Source: Actinoplanes auranticolor
GTDB lineage: Bacteria > Actinomycetota > Actinomycetes > Mycobacteriales > Micromonosporaceae
DNA: 34,139 nt
Direction of reading: 5' to 3'
NCBI RefSeq assembly: GCF_018332655.1
Contig: NZ_BOQL01000076.1
Location: 1 to 34,139, forward strand
The notes under the pieces were generated by a model. It ran no database searches. It was not told the origin of the DNA and saw nothing but the letters and a program-made list of their open reading frames with translations. Below, piece by piece: positions 15,382 to 22,917 of this stretch. The first letter of the stretch is position 1. The number at the start of each line of letters is the position of its first letter. Made by a program: the position numbers and the translations under genes.

Positions 15382-16676
15382 TGCGCGGCTTCGCCGCACT
15401 CACCACTACGAGCCGCTGCGCGGCCGACTGCGGGGTCCCGCTGCATCCCGCCGCCGCGGCCGGCGGATATGACCGGCACCCCGGCTGCGAAGACCTACCG
15501 CCTGCTCGGGTGAACCGGTGGCAGTGCTGGCGCTGCCAGATGACCGGTACCGCCCTGGACGCCGCGCACGGCATCGCCATGGTGCGCATGCATGACCTGT
15601 TCGCCTGCCCCATGGCCGCCGCCGACGACGCCGAAGTCCTGCGACGCCTCGCCCGGCGGGCGCCGCTCAGTCGCCTCTACCCGACCGAGGTTCCCGTGCT
15701 GACCGCCCGACGTGCGCCCTCCGGGCGCCTGAAGGCTATAGCGGACGGCGTTCCGCCGCGTCACCTGTTGAAAGGACCTGTGCGCATGCCCGACACCGGC
15801 CCCATGTTGGCCGCCGCGCTCACTCTGGCCGCCGAGGGCCTGCCGGTCTTCGTGCTCGGCCGCACTAAACGCCCGGTCGCCAACTGCTCCGCCTGCCCGA
15901 AAGCCGCCGACGACCCGAGCCATGACCCGCAAGCCTGCGACTGCCTGACCTGCCACGGGTTCTACGCCGCCACCACCGACCCCGACCGCATCGCCGCCAT
16001 GCTCGCCGCAGTCCCGCGCGGGCTGCTCGCCATCCGCACCGGTACGGCGTCGGGCCTGGCGGTGGTGGACATCGACCCGCGCAATGGCGGCCGACCGATC
16101 GCTGAACTGATGCCTCCCACCCGCTGCGTCCGATCCGGCTCCGGCGGCTGGCACCTGTACTACCGCCACCCCGGAGGCACCCTCGCCGCCAACCTCGACC
16201 ACCGCGGCCATCCCGGGATCGACATCAAGGCCGACGGCGGGTACGTCGTGGCGCCGCCGTCGATCCACCCGGACACCGGAATCGTGTACCGGTGGGTGGG
16301 TGACCGGCCGGTGGTGGAGATGCCCCCGCCGCTGCTCGCCGCGTGCCGACCCGCCGAGGCGCCGCCGGCCGTGACACCCCACACCGGGCCAACCCCCACG
16401 ACGAACGGGCGGGGCATCTCATCCCCGCCCGCCCTGCTGCAAGCCCACCTCGCCGCAGTCGCCAGCGCCCCCGAAGGCCGGCGCCGCAACACCCTCTACG
16501 GCGCGGCCCGCGGCGTCGCCCGGATGGTCGCCGCCGGTGCCCTCCCCCCAGCCGACGCGTACGAGGCCCTGTACGACGCGGGCGTGCGCGCCCAGCAGAT
16601 CCACCGCGATATCCACGCCGCCATCACCGGCGGATTCCGCGCCGAATCCGTTGCCATTGAAGGGATCGCCGCATGA
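15378..16676 (+). CDS. Prim-Pol replication protein (RepPP type) with Cys-rich N-terminal extension
   Basis: A bifunctional DNA primase/polymerase. Counting from the internal ATG at 15786, it shows VVDIDPRNGG (metal-binding Asp 95 and 97), GSGGWHLYYRHP (His 123) and GIDIKADGGYVVAPPSIH (Asp 146), the Prim-Pol signature, plus an inserted Cys-rich stretch (C34, C37, C51, C53, C56). AICEs of the RepPP type use such a protein for replication after excision. The frame is open back to an ATG at 15378 that overlaps the methyltransferase stop, adding 136 residues with CADC and CWRC pairs, perhaps a zinc module. GAAAGGA stands before 15786, so a shorter 296-residue form is also likely; both starts are plausible. 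The stop overlaps the next ATG. Confidence 0.85.
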   Translation: MMRGFAALTTTSRCAADCGVPLHPAAAAGGYDRHPGCEDLPPARVNRWQCWRCQMTGTALDAAHGIAMVRMHDLFACPMAAADDAEVLRRLARRAPLSRLYPTEVPVLTARRAPSGRLKAIADGVPPRHLLKGPVRMPDTGPMLAAALTLAAEGLPVFVLGRTKRPVANCSACPKAADDPSHDPQACDCLTCHGFYAATTDPDRIAAMLAAVPRGLLAIRTGTASGLAVVDIDPRNGGRPIAELMPPTRCVRSGSGGWHLYYRHPGGTLAANLDHRGHPGIDIKADGGYVVAPPSIHPDTGIVYRWVGDRPVVEMPPPLLAACRPAEAPPAVTPHTGPTPTTNGRGISSPPALLQAHLAAVASAPEGRRRNTLYGAARGVARMVAAGALPPADAYEALYDAGVRAQQIHRDIHAAITGGFRAESVAIEGIAA

Positions 16677-17887
16677 CCGACTCACCGCCGCCCGAAGGCG
16701 CGGCCATTCTCGATCGCCTCCACGCTGTCCTGATCAAGTACGTGATCCTGCCCAACAGCGAGACGATCGACGCCGCCGTACTGTGGATAGCTGCCACCCA
16801 CGCCCAACAGGCGTGGACCCACGCACCCCGCCTGGTGATCAAGGCACCGGAGAAGCGCTGCGGCAAGTCCCGGTTCCTCGACGTCGTGGACGGCACCTGC
16901 TACCGGCCGTTCATGACCGTCAACTCCTCTACCGCGGCGATCTGTCGCTCGATCACCGACGCCGACCCGCCCACGATCCTGCTGGATGAGGCCGACACGG
17001 TTTTCGGCGGTAAGCAGGCTGAGGCCAACGAGGAACTCCGCGGATTGCTCAACGCTGGTCACCAGCGCGGCCGGCCCATGACCCGCTGGGATCACCAGAA
17101 GAAAGAACTCGAACGGATCCCGACCTTCGCGATGGCCGCCCTGGCCGGGATTGGGTCGATGCCCGACACGATCGAGGACCGGGCCGTGGTGGTCAAGATG
17201 CGCCGCCGTACCCGAGCCGAGAAGGTCGCCCCGTTCCGGTCCCGCCGCGACGGTCCCGCCCTGCGGCAGCTCGCCAACGACCTGACCTCGTGGCTGCGGC
17301 CGAACCTGACCGAGCTGGAGAACGCCGAACCTGTCATGCCGCTGGAAGATCGTGCCGCCGACACCTGGGAGCCGCTGATCGCGGTCGCGGACCTGGCCGG
17401 CGGGAACTGGCCCGAACGCGCCCGCCACGCCGCTCTGGCTTTGAACGCGGCCAGGGAGGGTGATGCGGAGTACTCCGACCGGCTCCGGCTGCTGATCGAC
17501 TGCCGCGCCGTGTTCGCCAGCTTCGAGGCCATGCCGTCAACGGCCCTGCTCGAACGGCTCAAGGCCCTACCCGAGGCCCCGTGGGCGGAATTCAACGGCA
17601 GCGGCCTGACCGCGATGAAGCTCGGCGTGCTGCTCAAGGAGTACGAGATCGCCTCGGAGAACATCACCTTCGAGCAGCCCACCGGCCGGGTCAAGGGCTT
17701 CCACCGGGCCGCGTTCGTCGACGCGTGGCAGCGCTACTGCCCGGCTGAGGAGGATCCCGCACCCGAGCCGTACAAGCCGTACAAGCCGTACGCAGACCCC
17801 CAAACGCCCAGCTCAGGCAACGTACGGCTTTTCGAGCCGCGTACGGCTAAGCCGTACACCCCGCCACCAGGGCAAACGTCACCATGA
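16673..17887 (+). CDS. DUF3631 ATPase, replication helicase-like
   Basis: A 404-residue P-loop protein with Walker A APEKRCGKSR (58-67) and Walker B TILLDEADTVF (101-111), followed by GHQRGRPMTRW and FAMAALAGIGSMPDTIEDRA, all typical of DUF3631 proteins found beside Prim-Pol genes. It probably melts or unwinds the origin for the Prim-Pol. The start overlaps the Prim-Pol stop (ATGA). The last 45 codons are low-complexity, and the repeat PYKPYKPY is encoded by DNA that is also part of the 9-bp iteron array, so the gene end and the putative origin overlap. Confidence 0.85.
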   Translation: MTDSPPPEGAAILDRLHAVLIKYVILPNSETIDAAVLWIAATHAQQAWTHAPRLVIKAPEKRCGKSRFLDVVDGTCYRPFMTVNSSTAAICRSITDADPPTILLDEADTVFGGKQAEANEELRGLLNAGHQRGRPMTRWDHQKKELERIPTFAMAALAGIGSMPDTIEDRAVVVKMRRRTRAEKVAPFRSRRDGPALRQLANDLTSWLRPNLTELENAEPVMPLEDRAADTWEPLIAVADLAGGNWPERARHAALALNAAREGDAEYSDRLRLLIDCRAVFASFEAMPSTALLERLKALPEAPWAEFNGSGLTAMKLGVLLKEYEIASENITFEQPTGRVKGFHRAAFVDAWQRYCPAEEDPAPEPYKPYKPYADPQTPSSGNVRLFEPRTAKPYTPPPGQTSP

Positions 17888-17979
17888 CCGACTCGCGTAC
17901 GGCTTAGCCGTACGCACCCGAAAAAGCCGTACGCATCCTGACCTGCGAAAACGGAGATCGCGTACGGCTTGTACGGCTT
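17765..17979. repeat. Iteron array of the 9-mer AAGCCGTAC (candidate replication origin)
   Basis: Eleven copies of AAGCCGTAC or its complement GTACGGCTT, three of them with one mismatch: plus-strand units at 17765, 17774, 17783, 17849, 17905 and 17924; minus-strand units at 17822, 17841, 17897, 17962 and 17971. The first three are tandem and coding; the last two are tandem in the opposite sense. Two pairs form palindromes, GTACGGCT-A-AGCCGTAC at 17841-17857 and an even longer one (10-bp arms) at 17895-17915. Position directly after the Prim-Pol and DUF3631 genes suggests an origin or initiator-binding region. Confidence 0.8.
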
Positions 17980-18258
17980 GGCCCCCAAACCAGCCGCCCA
18001 ACACCTGCACGGGATCACCGAATCACCGGGCCACAAAAAGTGGCCCGGTGAGGGTGCATAGCCGTATAGACCTATCCGATTACGCACGGAACGGTCAGAT
18101 CGATCTTGGCTCTACGGCGCTCTCCGCGGGCCGCCCTACGGCCCTCCACCGTGGCGCACCGGCACCCCTCCGCCGAACACTCCCATGCGCAGAACGGGCG
18201 CGTAGGACCGTTCCGCCCGGCCAGCTCGCACCGCTCAGATCCCAGGAGGCACGCCCTG
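17888..18258. other. Non-coding region between replication genes and xis
   Basis: Holds the second half of the iteron array, then a strong hairpin at 18023-18051, then about 200 bases before the xis ribosome binding site in which I see no clear promoter, although the xis/int promoter should lie here. No gene is supported. Confidence 0.5.
18023..18051 (+). terminator. Strong hairpin after the iteron array
   Basis: A perfect 12-bp stem (TCACCGGGCCAC and its complement) closes a loop of five A residues. No T-run follows on the plus strand. It could end the replication operon before xis, or be a structured element of the origin. Confidence 0.65.
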
Positions 18259-18510
18259 ATGACCAACGTCATCCCGCTTTCCAATGACGCCGCCAGCGAC
18301 CGGCCGCGACCGGGCGCCGCAGCCACGTACACCGTCAAGGAGGTCGCTGCCCTGCTCCGCCTCAGTCTCGGGGGGACCTACCAGGCAATTCGGGCCGGTG
18401 AGATCCCCGCCAAGCGCATACGAGGCCGTTGGATCGTCCCGGTGCACCGCTTCCACGCCTGGCTCGATGCCCAAGACAACGACCCCGCCTCGGCCCAGCC
18501 CGCCGCCTGA
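18259..18510 (+). CDS. xis: Excisionase (Xis), MerR-type helix-turn-helix
   Basis: An 83-residue protein with a winged HTH of the excisionase/DNA-binding domain family: YTVKEVAALLRLSLGGTYQAI followed by RAGEIPAKRIRGRWIVPV and a final helix. Such proteins bend DNA at att sites and steer the integrase toward excision. The ATG at 18259 follows AGGAGG by ten bases. It lies 76 bp upstream of int in the same direction, the usual AICE order. Confidence 0.85.
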   Translation: MTNVIPLSNDAASDRPRPGAAATYTVKEVAALLRLSLGGTYQAIRAGEIPAKRIRGRWIVPVHRFHAWLDAQDNDPASAQPAA

Positions 18511-18586
18511 TCGACCTTCGCCAAACCTGGGCCGCCGGCACGCACTGCCGGCGGCCCACACCATCGATACGAGAGGGGACGTCCGC

Positions 18587-19897
18587 TTGCGAGGCTCCGT
18601 CTTCAAGCGCTGCCAGTGCCGCGACGGCAACGGCAAGAAGGTCAAGAATTGTCGCAAGCCGCACGGCTCGTGGGCGTTCGTCGTGGACGCCGGTACCGAT
18701 CCCAAGACCGGCAAGCGCCGCCAGATTCCCCGGTCCGGCTTCAAGACCAAGACCGAGGCCGAGGAAGCGCTCACAGCCGAGATGGCCAAGCTCGATGCGG
18801 GCACGTGGACTGACGATCGGCGGATGACTCTCGGCAAGTGGCTCGACACGTGGCTCGCCGAACTGATCGCTGCCAAGAAATCGGTCAACACAGTCAAGAA
18901 TTACCGCGGCCACATCCGTGACGCGTGGAGGCCGCTTCTCGGGCACATGCTGTTGCGCGACTTGCGGCGTAGCCACATCGAGGGCGTGCTTGCCTCCCTG
19001 GCGGAGCCGGTGGAGGGCGACCGGCCGGCTGGCAACGTCGGCCGCCGCGTGACCCAGCGGTCACCCGCGACGATCGATGGGTATCGCCGGACGATCCGGG
19101 CCGCACTCTCGGCGGCCCAGCGCCGCGAACTGATCGCGATTAACCCGGCGGTCGGGCGGATGGACTCGATTCCCGCCTCGGACAACATCGACGATGACGA
19201 CGAGCCGGTGGTCTGGCAGCCTGAGGAAACCGCGCGGTTCCTGGAGCACGTCTTCGACGACCGCCTGTCGGCTCTCTATGAACTGGCCGCCTATGCCGGA
19301 CTTCGTCGTGCCGAGCTGTGCGGCTTGCGATGGTCGGACATCGACACCAACGGTGCCGGTCTGCGCGTTCGGCAGACGATCGTGTCGGTCACGCGGACTC
19401 AGGTCACGCCGGAGCAAGCAGCGTGCCCGGTGTGCTCGGAGGTGCACGTCGGCCGCCTCTTCAAGGCACCCAAGTCCCGCAAGGGCCGCCGATGGGTGCC
19501 GCTCGCCGTGCCCGCCCAGGCCGCTCTGGCTCGGCATCGCGAGACACAGCGAGAGGAACGGGAGTTCTTCGGCATCGACTACCAGGAGCACGACCTCGTG
19601 TTCTGTCGCCCGGACGGTCTCCCGCTGCGACCCGATCGGGTCACGGTTGAGTTCGAGAAGCACGTGACCGCGTGCGGACTGCCGATGGTCCGGCTGCACG
19701 ACACCCGGCACGGCGCATGCTCGCTGATGCTGGCTGGCGGGGTGCCGATCGAGATCGTGCAACTGATCCTCGGCCATTCCTCGCCAGAGGTCACGCGCCG
19801 GGTCTACGCCCACCTGATGCGGACGACGACTTCCGCCCAGGTCGAAAAAGCGGTGGAGCTTCTGACGCGGCACCGACCCAGCCGGAACGCGGTGTGA
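18587..19897 (+). CDS. int: Tyrosine recombinase / integrase
   Basis: A 436-residue site-specific recombinase that would insert the element into tRNA-Phe and excise it with Xis. An N-terminal arm-binding region with C9, C11 and C22 (possible metal site) is followed by a core-binding domain (about 80-190) and the catalytic domain. Catalytic residues visible: Arg in YAGLRRAEL (240 or 241), Lys in the KAPKSRKGRRW segment (about 299), HDTRHG (His 371, Arg 374), LGHSS (His 397) and Tyr 407 in RRVYAHL. The TTG at 18587 is preferred because GAGAGGGG precedes it and the protein then begins with the RGSVFKR segment usual for this family; the frame is open upstream to 18284 through xis. Its stop is 144 bp from the att core. 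Confidence 0.92.
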   Translation: MRGSVFKRCQCRDGNGKKVKNCRKPHGSWAFVVDAGTDPKTGKRRQIPRSGFKTKTEAEEALTAEMAKLDAGTWTDDRRMTLGKWLDTWLAELIAAKKSVNTVKNYRGHIRDAWRPLLGHMLLRDLRRSHIEGVLASLAEPVEGDRPAGNVGRRVTQRSPATIDGYRRTIRAALSAAQRRELIAINPAVGRMDSIPASDNIDDDDEPVVWQPEETARFLEHVFDDRLSALYELAAYAGLRRAELCGLRWSDIDTNGAGLRVRQTIVSVTRTQVTPEQAACPVCSEVHVGRLFKAPKSRKGRRWVPLAVPAQAALARHRETQREEREFFGIDYQEHDLVFCRPDGLPLRPDRVTVEFEKHVTACGLPMVRLHDTRHGACSLMLAGGVPIEIVQLILGHSSPEVTRRVYAHLMRTTTSAQVEKAVELLTRHRPSRNAV

Positions 19898-19911
19898 GCA
19901 ATCCGTGAGCA
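19894..19911 (+). repeat. Right copy of GTGAGCA-N4-GTGAGCA
   Basis: Identical in 18 of 18 bases and orientation to 142-159. It includes the integrase stop codon (TGA at 19895-19897) and ends 130 bp before the right att core. A putative arm-type integrase or Xis binding site. Confidence 0.5.
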
Positions 19912-19913
19912 AC

Positions 19914-19993
19914 GCCCCGGTCGGAAGGCTGCCCGGCCGGGGCGAGACGACCCGGACAGCAGAACGCCCACCGTGCGTTTCCGCAGGTGGGCG
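19914..19993 (+). terminator. Two hairpins after int
   Basis: GCCCCGG (19914-19920) pairs with CCGGGGC (19937-19943), and CGCCCACC (19965-19972) pairs with GGTGGGCG (19986-19993). They lie between the integrase stop and tRNA-Phe, and would separate the plus-strand int message from the minus-strand tRNA cluster. Confidence 0.45.
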
Positions 19994-20017
19994 GTGCTCA
20001 AAGCCCGGCGAGAGGCT

Positions 20018-20094
20018 TGGTGGCCAGGGGCGGGGTCGAACCGCCGACCTTCCGATTTTCAGTCGGACGCTCGTACCAACTGAGCTACCTGGCC
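20018..20094 (-). tRNA. tRNA-Phe (GAA)
   Basis: A full cloverleaf on the minus strand: acceptor GGCCAGG paired with CCTGGCC, discriminator A, and an encoded CCA (20020-20018). The anticodon stem CCGA/TCGG encloses loop CTGAAAA with anticodon GAA. The T-arm carries GTTCGAC. The 3' half (20018-20062) has been re-supplied by the element, since the att core ends in the anticodon loop, so the gene is intact in spite of the insertion. Confidence 0.95.
20042..20062. repeat. attR core inside tRNA-Phe
   Basis: The 21 bases equal 1-21 of the window. They cover the anticodon loop through the first bases of the T-stem. Integrase lies immediately to the left, as is normal for elements that enter the 3' half of a tRNA gene. 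Confidence 0.85.
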
Positions 20095-20130
20095 CTGCCG
20101 CGCCGTGGTGCGCGCGGACTCGGCTTGTTG

Positions 20131-20204
20131 CGGTCCTGACGGGACTTGAACCCGCGACCTCCGCCTTGACAGGGCGGCGAGCACTCCAACTGCTCCACAG
20201 GACC
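20131..20204 (-). tRNA. tRNA-Asp (GTC)
   Basis: Acceptor GGTCCTG pairs with CAGGACC, discriminator G. The anticodon stem CCGCC/GGCGG encloses CTGTCAA with anticodon GTC. The T-loop carries GTTCAAG. CCA is not encoded (CAA follows). Lies 36 bp upstream of tRNA-Phe in the same transcript. Confidence 0.95.
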
Positions 20205-20254
20205 TTGCTCGTGCTGCGTACTTTCTATCACTTACCCCGACCGAGGTCGGTTCG

Positions 20255-20327
20255 TACCCCCAACGGGATTCGAACCCGTGCTACCGCCTTGAAAGGGCGG
20301 CGTCCTGGGCCACTAGACGATGAGGGC
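20255..20327 (-). tRNA. tRNA-Glu (TTC)
   Basis: The anticodon stem CCGCC/GGCGG encloses CTTTCAA with anticodon TTC; the T-loop has GTTCGAATC. The acceptor GCCCTCA pairs with TGGGGGT through two G-U pairs (first and fifth), slightly weaker than usual, discriminator A. First gene of the Glu-Asp-Phe cluster; CCA not encoded. Confidence 0.93.
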
Positions 20328-20468
20328 AACCCCGCCATCATTGCATATTCCAACTCCGGCGGCGTGGGCCCCAACCGAGCCCCGCTTGAGGCTTGGAAAG
20401 CATACGTGATCCCCTGCCCCTCATCCAAACCGGTATCCCTCCCGCCCCGTGCACGTCGCTGACCTGCA
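20328..20468 (-). promoter_or_regulatory. Upstream region of the tRNA cluster
   Basis: The tRNA promoter must lie here. On the minus strand an A/T-rich TATGCA (20347-20342), set in otherwise G/C-rich sequence and about 15 bp from tRNA-Glu, is the best -10 candidate. I see no equally good -35, so this is tentative. The 3' end of the MerR-type gene points into the region without a clear terminator. Confidence 0.3.
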
Positions 20469-22313
20469 CTAATGCGACCGGCCCGCGGGCAGGACGACCG
20501 CTGACACCAGCTGGACCGCTTCCGCGAGGCTGCCGAGAAGAGTGACCTCGTCCGGCAGTTGCTCGGGAAGCCAGCCCGGGCCGGCGGCCGCGACGAGCAA
20601 CGGCCGGTATCTGCTGGCGAGCACCAGCGCCCACTGCGCGGGATCGGCGCTGCCGGGCAACTGCGACCACAGCACGAGTACGGCCGGCCCGGTCCTGGCA
20701 ATGGCGTCCGCGACGGCCTGAGCGGGCACACGAGCGCCCAGCAGCCTGCTGGACACCCCCGCCTGAGCCAGCGCGGCAGCGAGCGCCTCCAGGGGCAGCG
20801 TGTGCTGTTCCTCGTCGGCGGCGGCCAGCAGGACCCGGGGGATCTGGCTGCTCGGCGGCCGGGAGACGGAACCGAGCACCTCGGTGACCACGCGGGACAG
20901 GATGTGCTCGACCTCGATGAAGCGCTTGGTGGCCGCGTAGCGTTCGCCGACGCCGATCAGCACCGGCATGATCACTTCTTCCCAGGTCGCGACGACACCG
21001 CGGTCGGCGACGGTCATCTCGAGGATGTCGCGCAGGGCCGGACCGTCGAGACGCATGGCGGCGCGGGCCAGGCCGCGGGCGGCCGGACCGGCCCGTCCGG
21101 TACGGATGGCATGCCCGCCACCGTCCCGGGCGACGAACATCTGCCCGAGCTGCTCGGGCCACACCGCGTCAATGGTCGGCGCCCGCTCCCCGACCCGGAG
21201 GAAGGCGTCACCCGGCTCGTCCGAGGCTGCTCCCGGGGCGAATCGGCCGGCCGTGGGGTAGTTCGGGTCGTCGTCCTCGGCCCCGGCGAGACCTGACGCA
21301 TCAAATCGGGACCGGGCGGAATCCGGGGACCACTCACCCGGACGTGCGCCACCCTGTCGGTGCTGCCGGGGACCGGCCGGACCGTCACGGGAGGGTTCAT
21401 CGGCACTCGCGTGGCGGGACGGCTCGGCGACAGGGAAACGGTCTGTCGCACCGTGCCACCCCGATCGGGATTGCTCCGGCGCGGAGGAAAAGAGGTCCTC
21501 GGAGCCCGATACCTGTGGATCTGGCTGCTCACCCTCCGGGACCAGGTCACCTTGAGCATTCGAAGCGGTCCGCCCCGGCTGCTCACGAGGCCGCCCATCA
21601 CCCTGATCCGTCAGCTCACTGGACGAGCCGGCCCCCATCGCAGCCTGCCGGCCCCGCGAGCGCTGATCGGCGCTCTCCGCAGGCCGCTCACCGAGCGCGA
21701 AGGATTCGGCACTCGAGGTCGCCCCATCATGAGGTGGCGAGGAAGAGGCGGTGGTATCCCCAGCCGCCGGCCTTCCGACTGGCGAGGAGCCAAGATCCGG
21801 CGACGGAAAGCCATCGTCCCGGGACGACGAAGAGCCGGCCGCCGAGGGATCGTCGACATTCCCAGCTTCCTGCTGACCCGGCGACGATCCGATCCTCGAG
21901 GACGAGCCGACGTCCCGACCGCTCCGCTCACCGCTCGGCTGCGAATCGGCGCTCGGAGCTACCGGATCACCGGGTCTTCCCGCCCGGTCGGGGGCCGTTG
22001 CCTCAGCACCGTCCTCGGAAGGCCCTTCGCGCGGCTGATGCTCGCCGTTCTCCGGCCCGGCCGGCGTGACGACATCAATCGGCACCGGGACGCGACGAGC
22101 CCACGCCGCCGCCTCCGCCGGAGCCACACCCTGCGCGGTGAGCCTGCGCATCACCTGGAGGCGGTCCATGTCTTCCGGGGTGTAGCGCCGGTGCTGGCCG
22201 GGCAGGTGGTGGCTCGGCCCCAGCCCGTATCGCTGGTGCCAGGTGCGCAAGGTGGTCACGGCGACGCCCAGACGGCGGGCAACCGCCCCGGCCGTCAGGG
22301 CCTCATCGGCCAC
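20469..22313 (-). CDS. MerR-family regulator with B12-binding domain (LitR/CarH-like)
   Basis: A 614-residue regulator. Residues 5-75 are a MerR-type winged HTH (LTAGAVARRLGVAVTTLRTW ... HRRYTPEDMDRL). Residues about 400-614 form a helical plus Rossmann cobalamin-binding module: ERYAATKRFIEVEH matches the CarH Wx9EH motif except that Tyr 459 replaces Trp, and ADEEQHTLP gives the axial His 504. In CarH/LitR, dark-state adenosylcobalamin supports repression and light releases it. Gene position in a carotenoid cluster fits light control of crt genes. Unusual is a 300-residue Ser/Pro/Asp-rich, low-complexity linker (about 90-395) between the two parts; typical CarH is about 300 residues in total. 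The start overlaps the idi stop by 11 bp, so both are one operon. Confidence 0.85.
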   Translation of the reverse strand: MADEALTAGAVARRLGVAVTTLRTWHQRYGLGPSHHLPGQHRRYTPEDMDRLQVMRRLTAQGVAPAEAAAWARRVPVPIDVVTPAGPENGEHQPREGPSEDGAEATAPDRAGRPGDPVAPSADSQPSGERSGRDVGSSSRIGSSPGQQEAGNVDDPSAAGSSSSRDDGFPSPDLGSSPVGRPAAGDTTASSSPPHDGATSSAESFALGERPAESADQRSRGRQAAMGAGSSSELTDQGDGRPREQPGRTASNAQGDLVPEGEQPDPQVSGSEDLFSSAPEQSRSGWHGATDRFPVAEPSRHASADEPSRDGPAGPRQHRQGGARPGEWSPDSARSRFDASGLAGAEDDDPNYPTAGRFAPGAASDEPGDAFLRVGERAPTIDAVWPEQLGQMFVARDGGGHAIRTGRAGPAARGLARAAMRLDGPALRDILEMTVADRGVVATWEEVIMPVLIGVGERYAATKRFIEVEHILSRVVTEVLGSVSRPPSSQIPRVLLAAADEEQHTLPLEALAAALAQAGVSSRLLGARVPAQAVADAIARTGPAVLVLWSQLPGSADPAQWALVLASRYRPLLVAAAGPGWLPEQLPDEVTLLGSLAEAVQLVSAVVLPAGRSH

Positions 22314-22917
22314 CCGACCGCTCCGGTGCCTCGTCGACCGGCTGCGGTACGCCCGCCGGGCCGGCCTGGGGCCCGAGGGCCAGATGGCGGATCAGCCGCT
22401 CGGTGACACCCGGGAGCCACGGCGCGTACGACCGCAGGTCGTGGCGCAGCCCGTCGCTCAGCTCCTCGACGGACGTCCAGCGCACGTCGGCGACCTCGTC
22501 CGGGTCGACGAGCAGCCGGGCGTCTGCGGGCACGTCGCCGAGCAGCACGTGGTCGTACTCGTATTCGACCAGCCCGGTGGTCGGGTCCTCGGCGTAGTAC
22601 GAGTACACGCCGACCTCGGTCAGCGGGACGTCCTCGACGCCGATCTCCTCCACCAGCCGCCGTGAGGCGGCCGTCGCCGGCGTCTCACCGGGCTGCGGAT
22701 GACCGCAGCAGGTGTTGGCCCAGCGCAACGGGAAGCGGGTCTTCACCGCGGCCCGCTGCTGCAGCAGCACCCGGCCCTCCGGATCCCGCAGGAACACCGA
22801 GAAGGCCCGGTGCAGCCGACCGGGCGCGCGGTGGGCGTCGCTCACCGTGGCGGCGCCGGCCGGCACTCCTTCGGTGTCGACGAGCTCGACGAGGTGCGTC
22901 TCGCGGGACGCGGTCAC
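22303..22917 (-). CDS. idi: Isopentenyl-diphosphate delta-isomerase, type I
   Basis: A 204-residue Nudix-fold enzyme that interconverts IPP and DMAPP, the C5 units for carotenoids. Motifs: LHRAFSVFL, WANTCCGHPQPGE (catalytic Cys and metal His), RRLVEEIG (Nudix-like) and EYEYDH (catalytic Glu). The C-terminus has a Pro/Gly/Ala tail. The GTG at 22917 overlaps the crtI stop in GTGA. It lies between crtI and the MerR gene, so the isomerase is co-expressed with the carotenoid enzymes. Confidence 0.93.
   Translation of the reverse strand: MTASRETHLVELVDTEGVPAGAATVSDAHRAPGRLHRAFSVFLRDPEGRVLLQQRAAVKTRFPLRWANTCCGHPQPGETPATAASRRLVEEIGVEDVPLTEVGVYSYYAEDPTTGLVEYEYDHVLLGDVPADARLLVDPDEVADVRWTSVEELSDGLRHDLRSYAPWLPGVTERLIRHLALGPQAGPAGVPQPVDEAPERSGGR

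Larger units (their letters stand above)
1..20062 (+). mobile_element. Actinomycete integrative and conjugative element (AICE) integrated in tRNA-Phe
   Basis: The boundaries are set by a 21-bp direct repeat, one copy at the window start and one inside the tRNA-Phe gene. Between them lie all modules expected of an AICE: tyrosine integrase and excisionase beside the right att site, a Prim-Pol replication protein with a DUF3631 ATPase, an FtsK/TraB-like translocase, Spd-like and small zinc-ribbon proteins, a regulatory module and cargo at the left end. No relaxase or type IV secretion genes are seen, which fits double-stranded DNA transfer by a TraB-type ATPase. All core genes look full length, so the element may be functional. 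Class assignment is by gene content and is quite secure; true left extent may reach slightly beyond base 1. Confidence 0.9.

Noticed and set aside
17884..17907. Seven-codon frame MTDSRTA after the DUF3631 gene
   Set aside because: Too short, and it lies in the iteron array; its start overlap is probably chance.
19905..20462. A 185-codon plus-strand frame across the tRNA cluster
   Set aside because: It is the antisense of tRNA-Phe, -Asp and -Glu; the peptide GRGRTADLPIF is a known false translation of tRNA genes.
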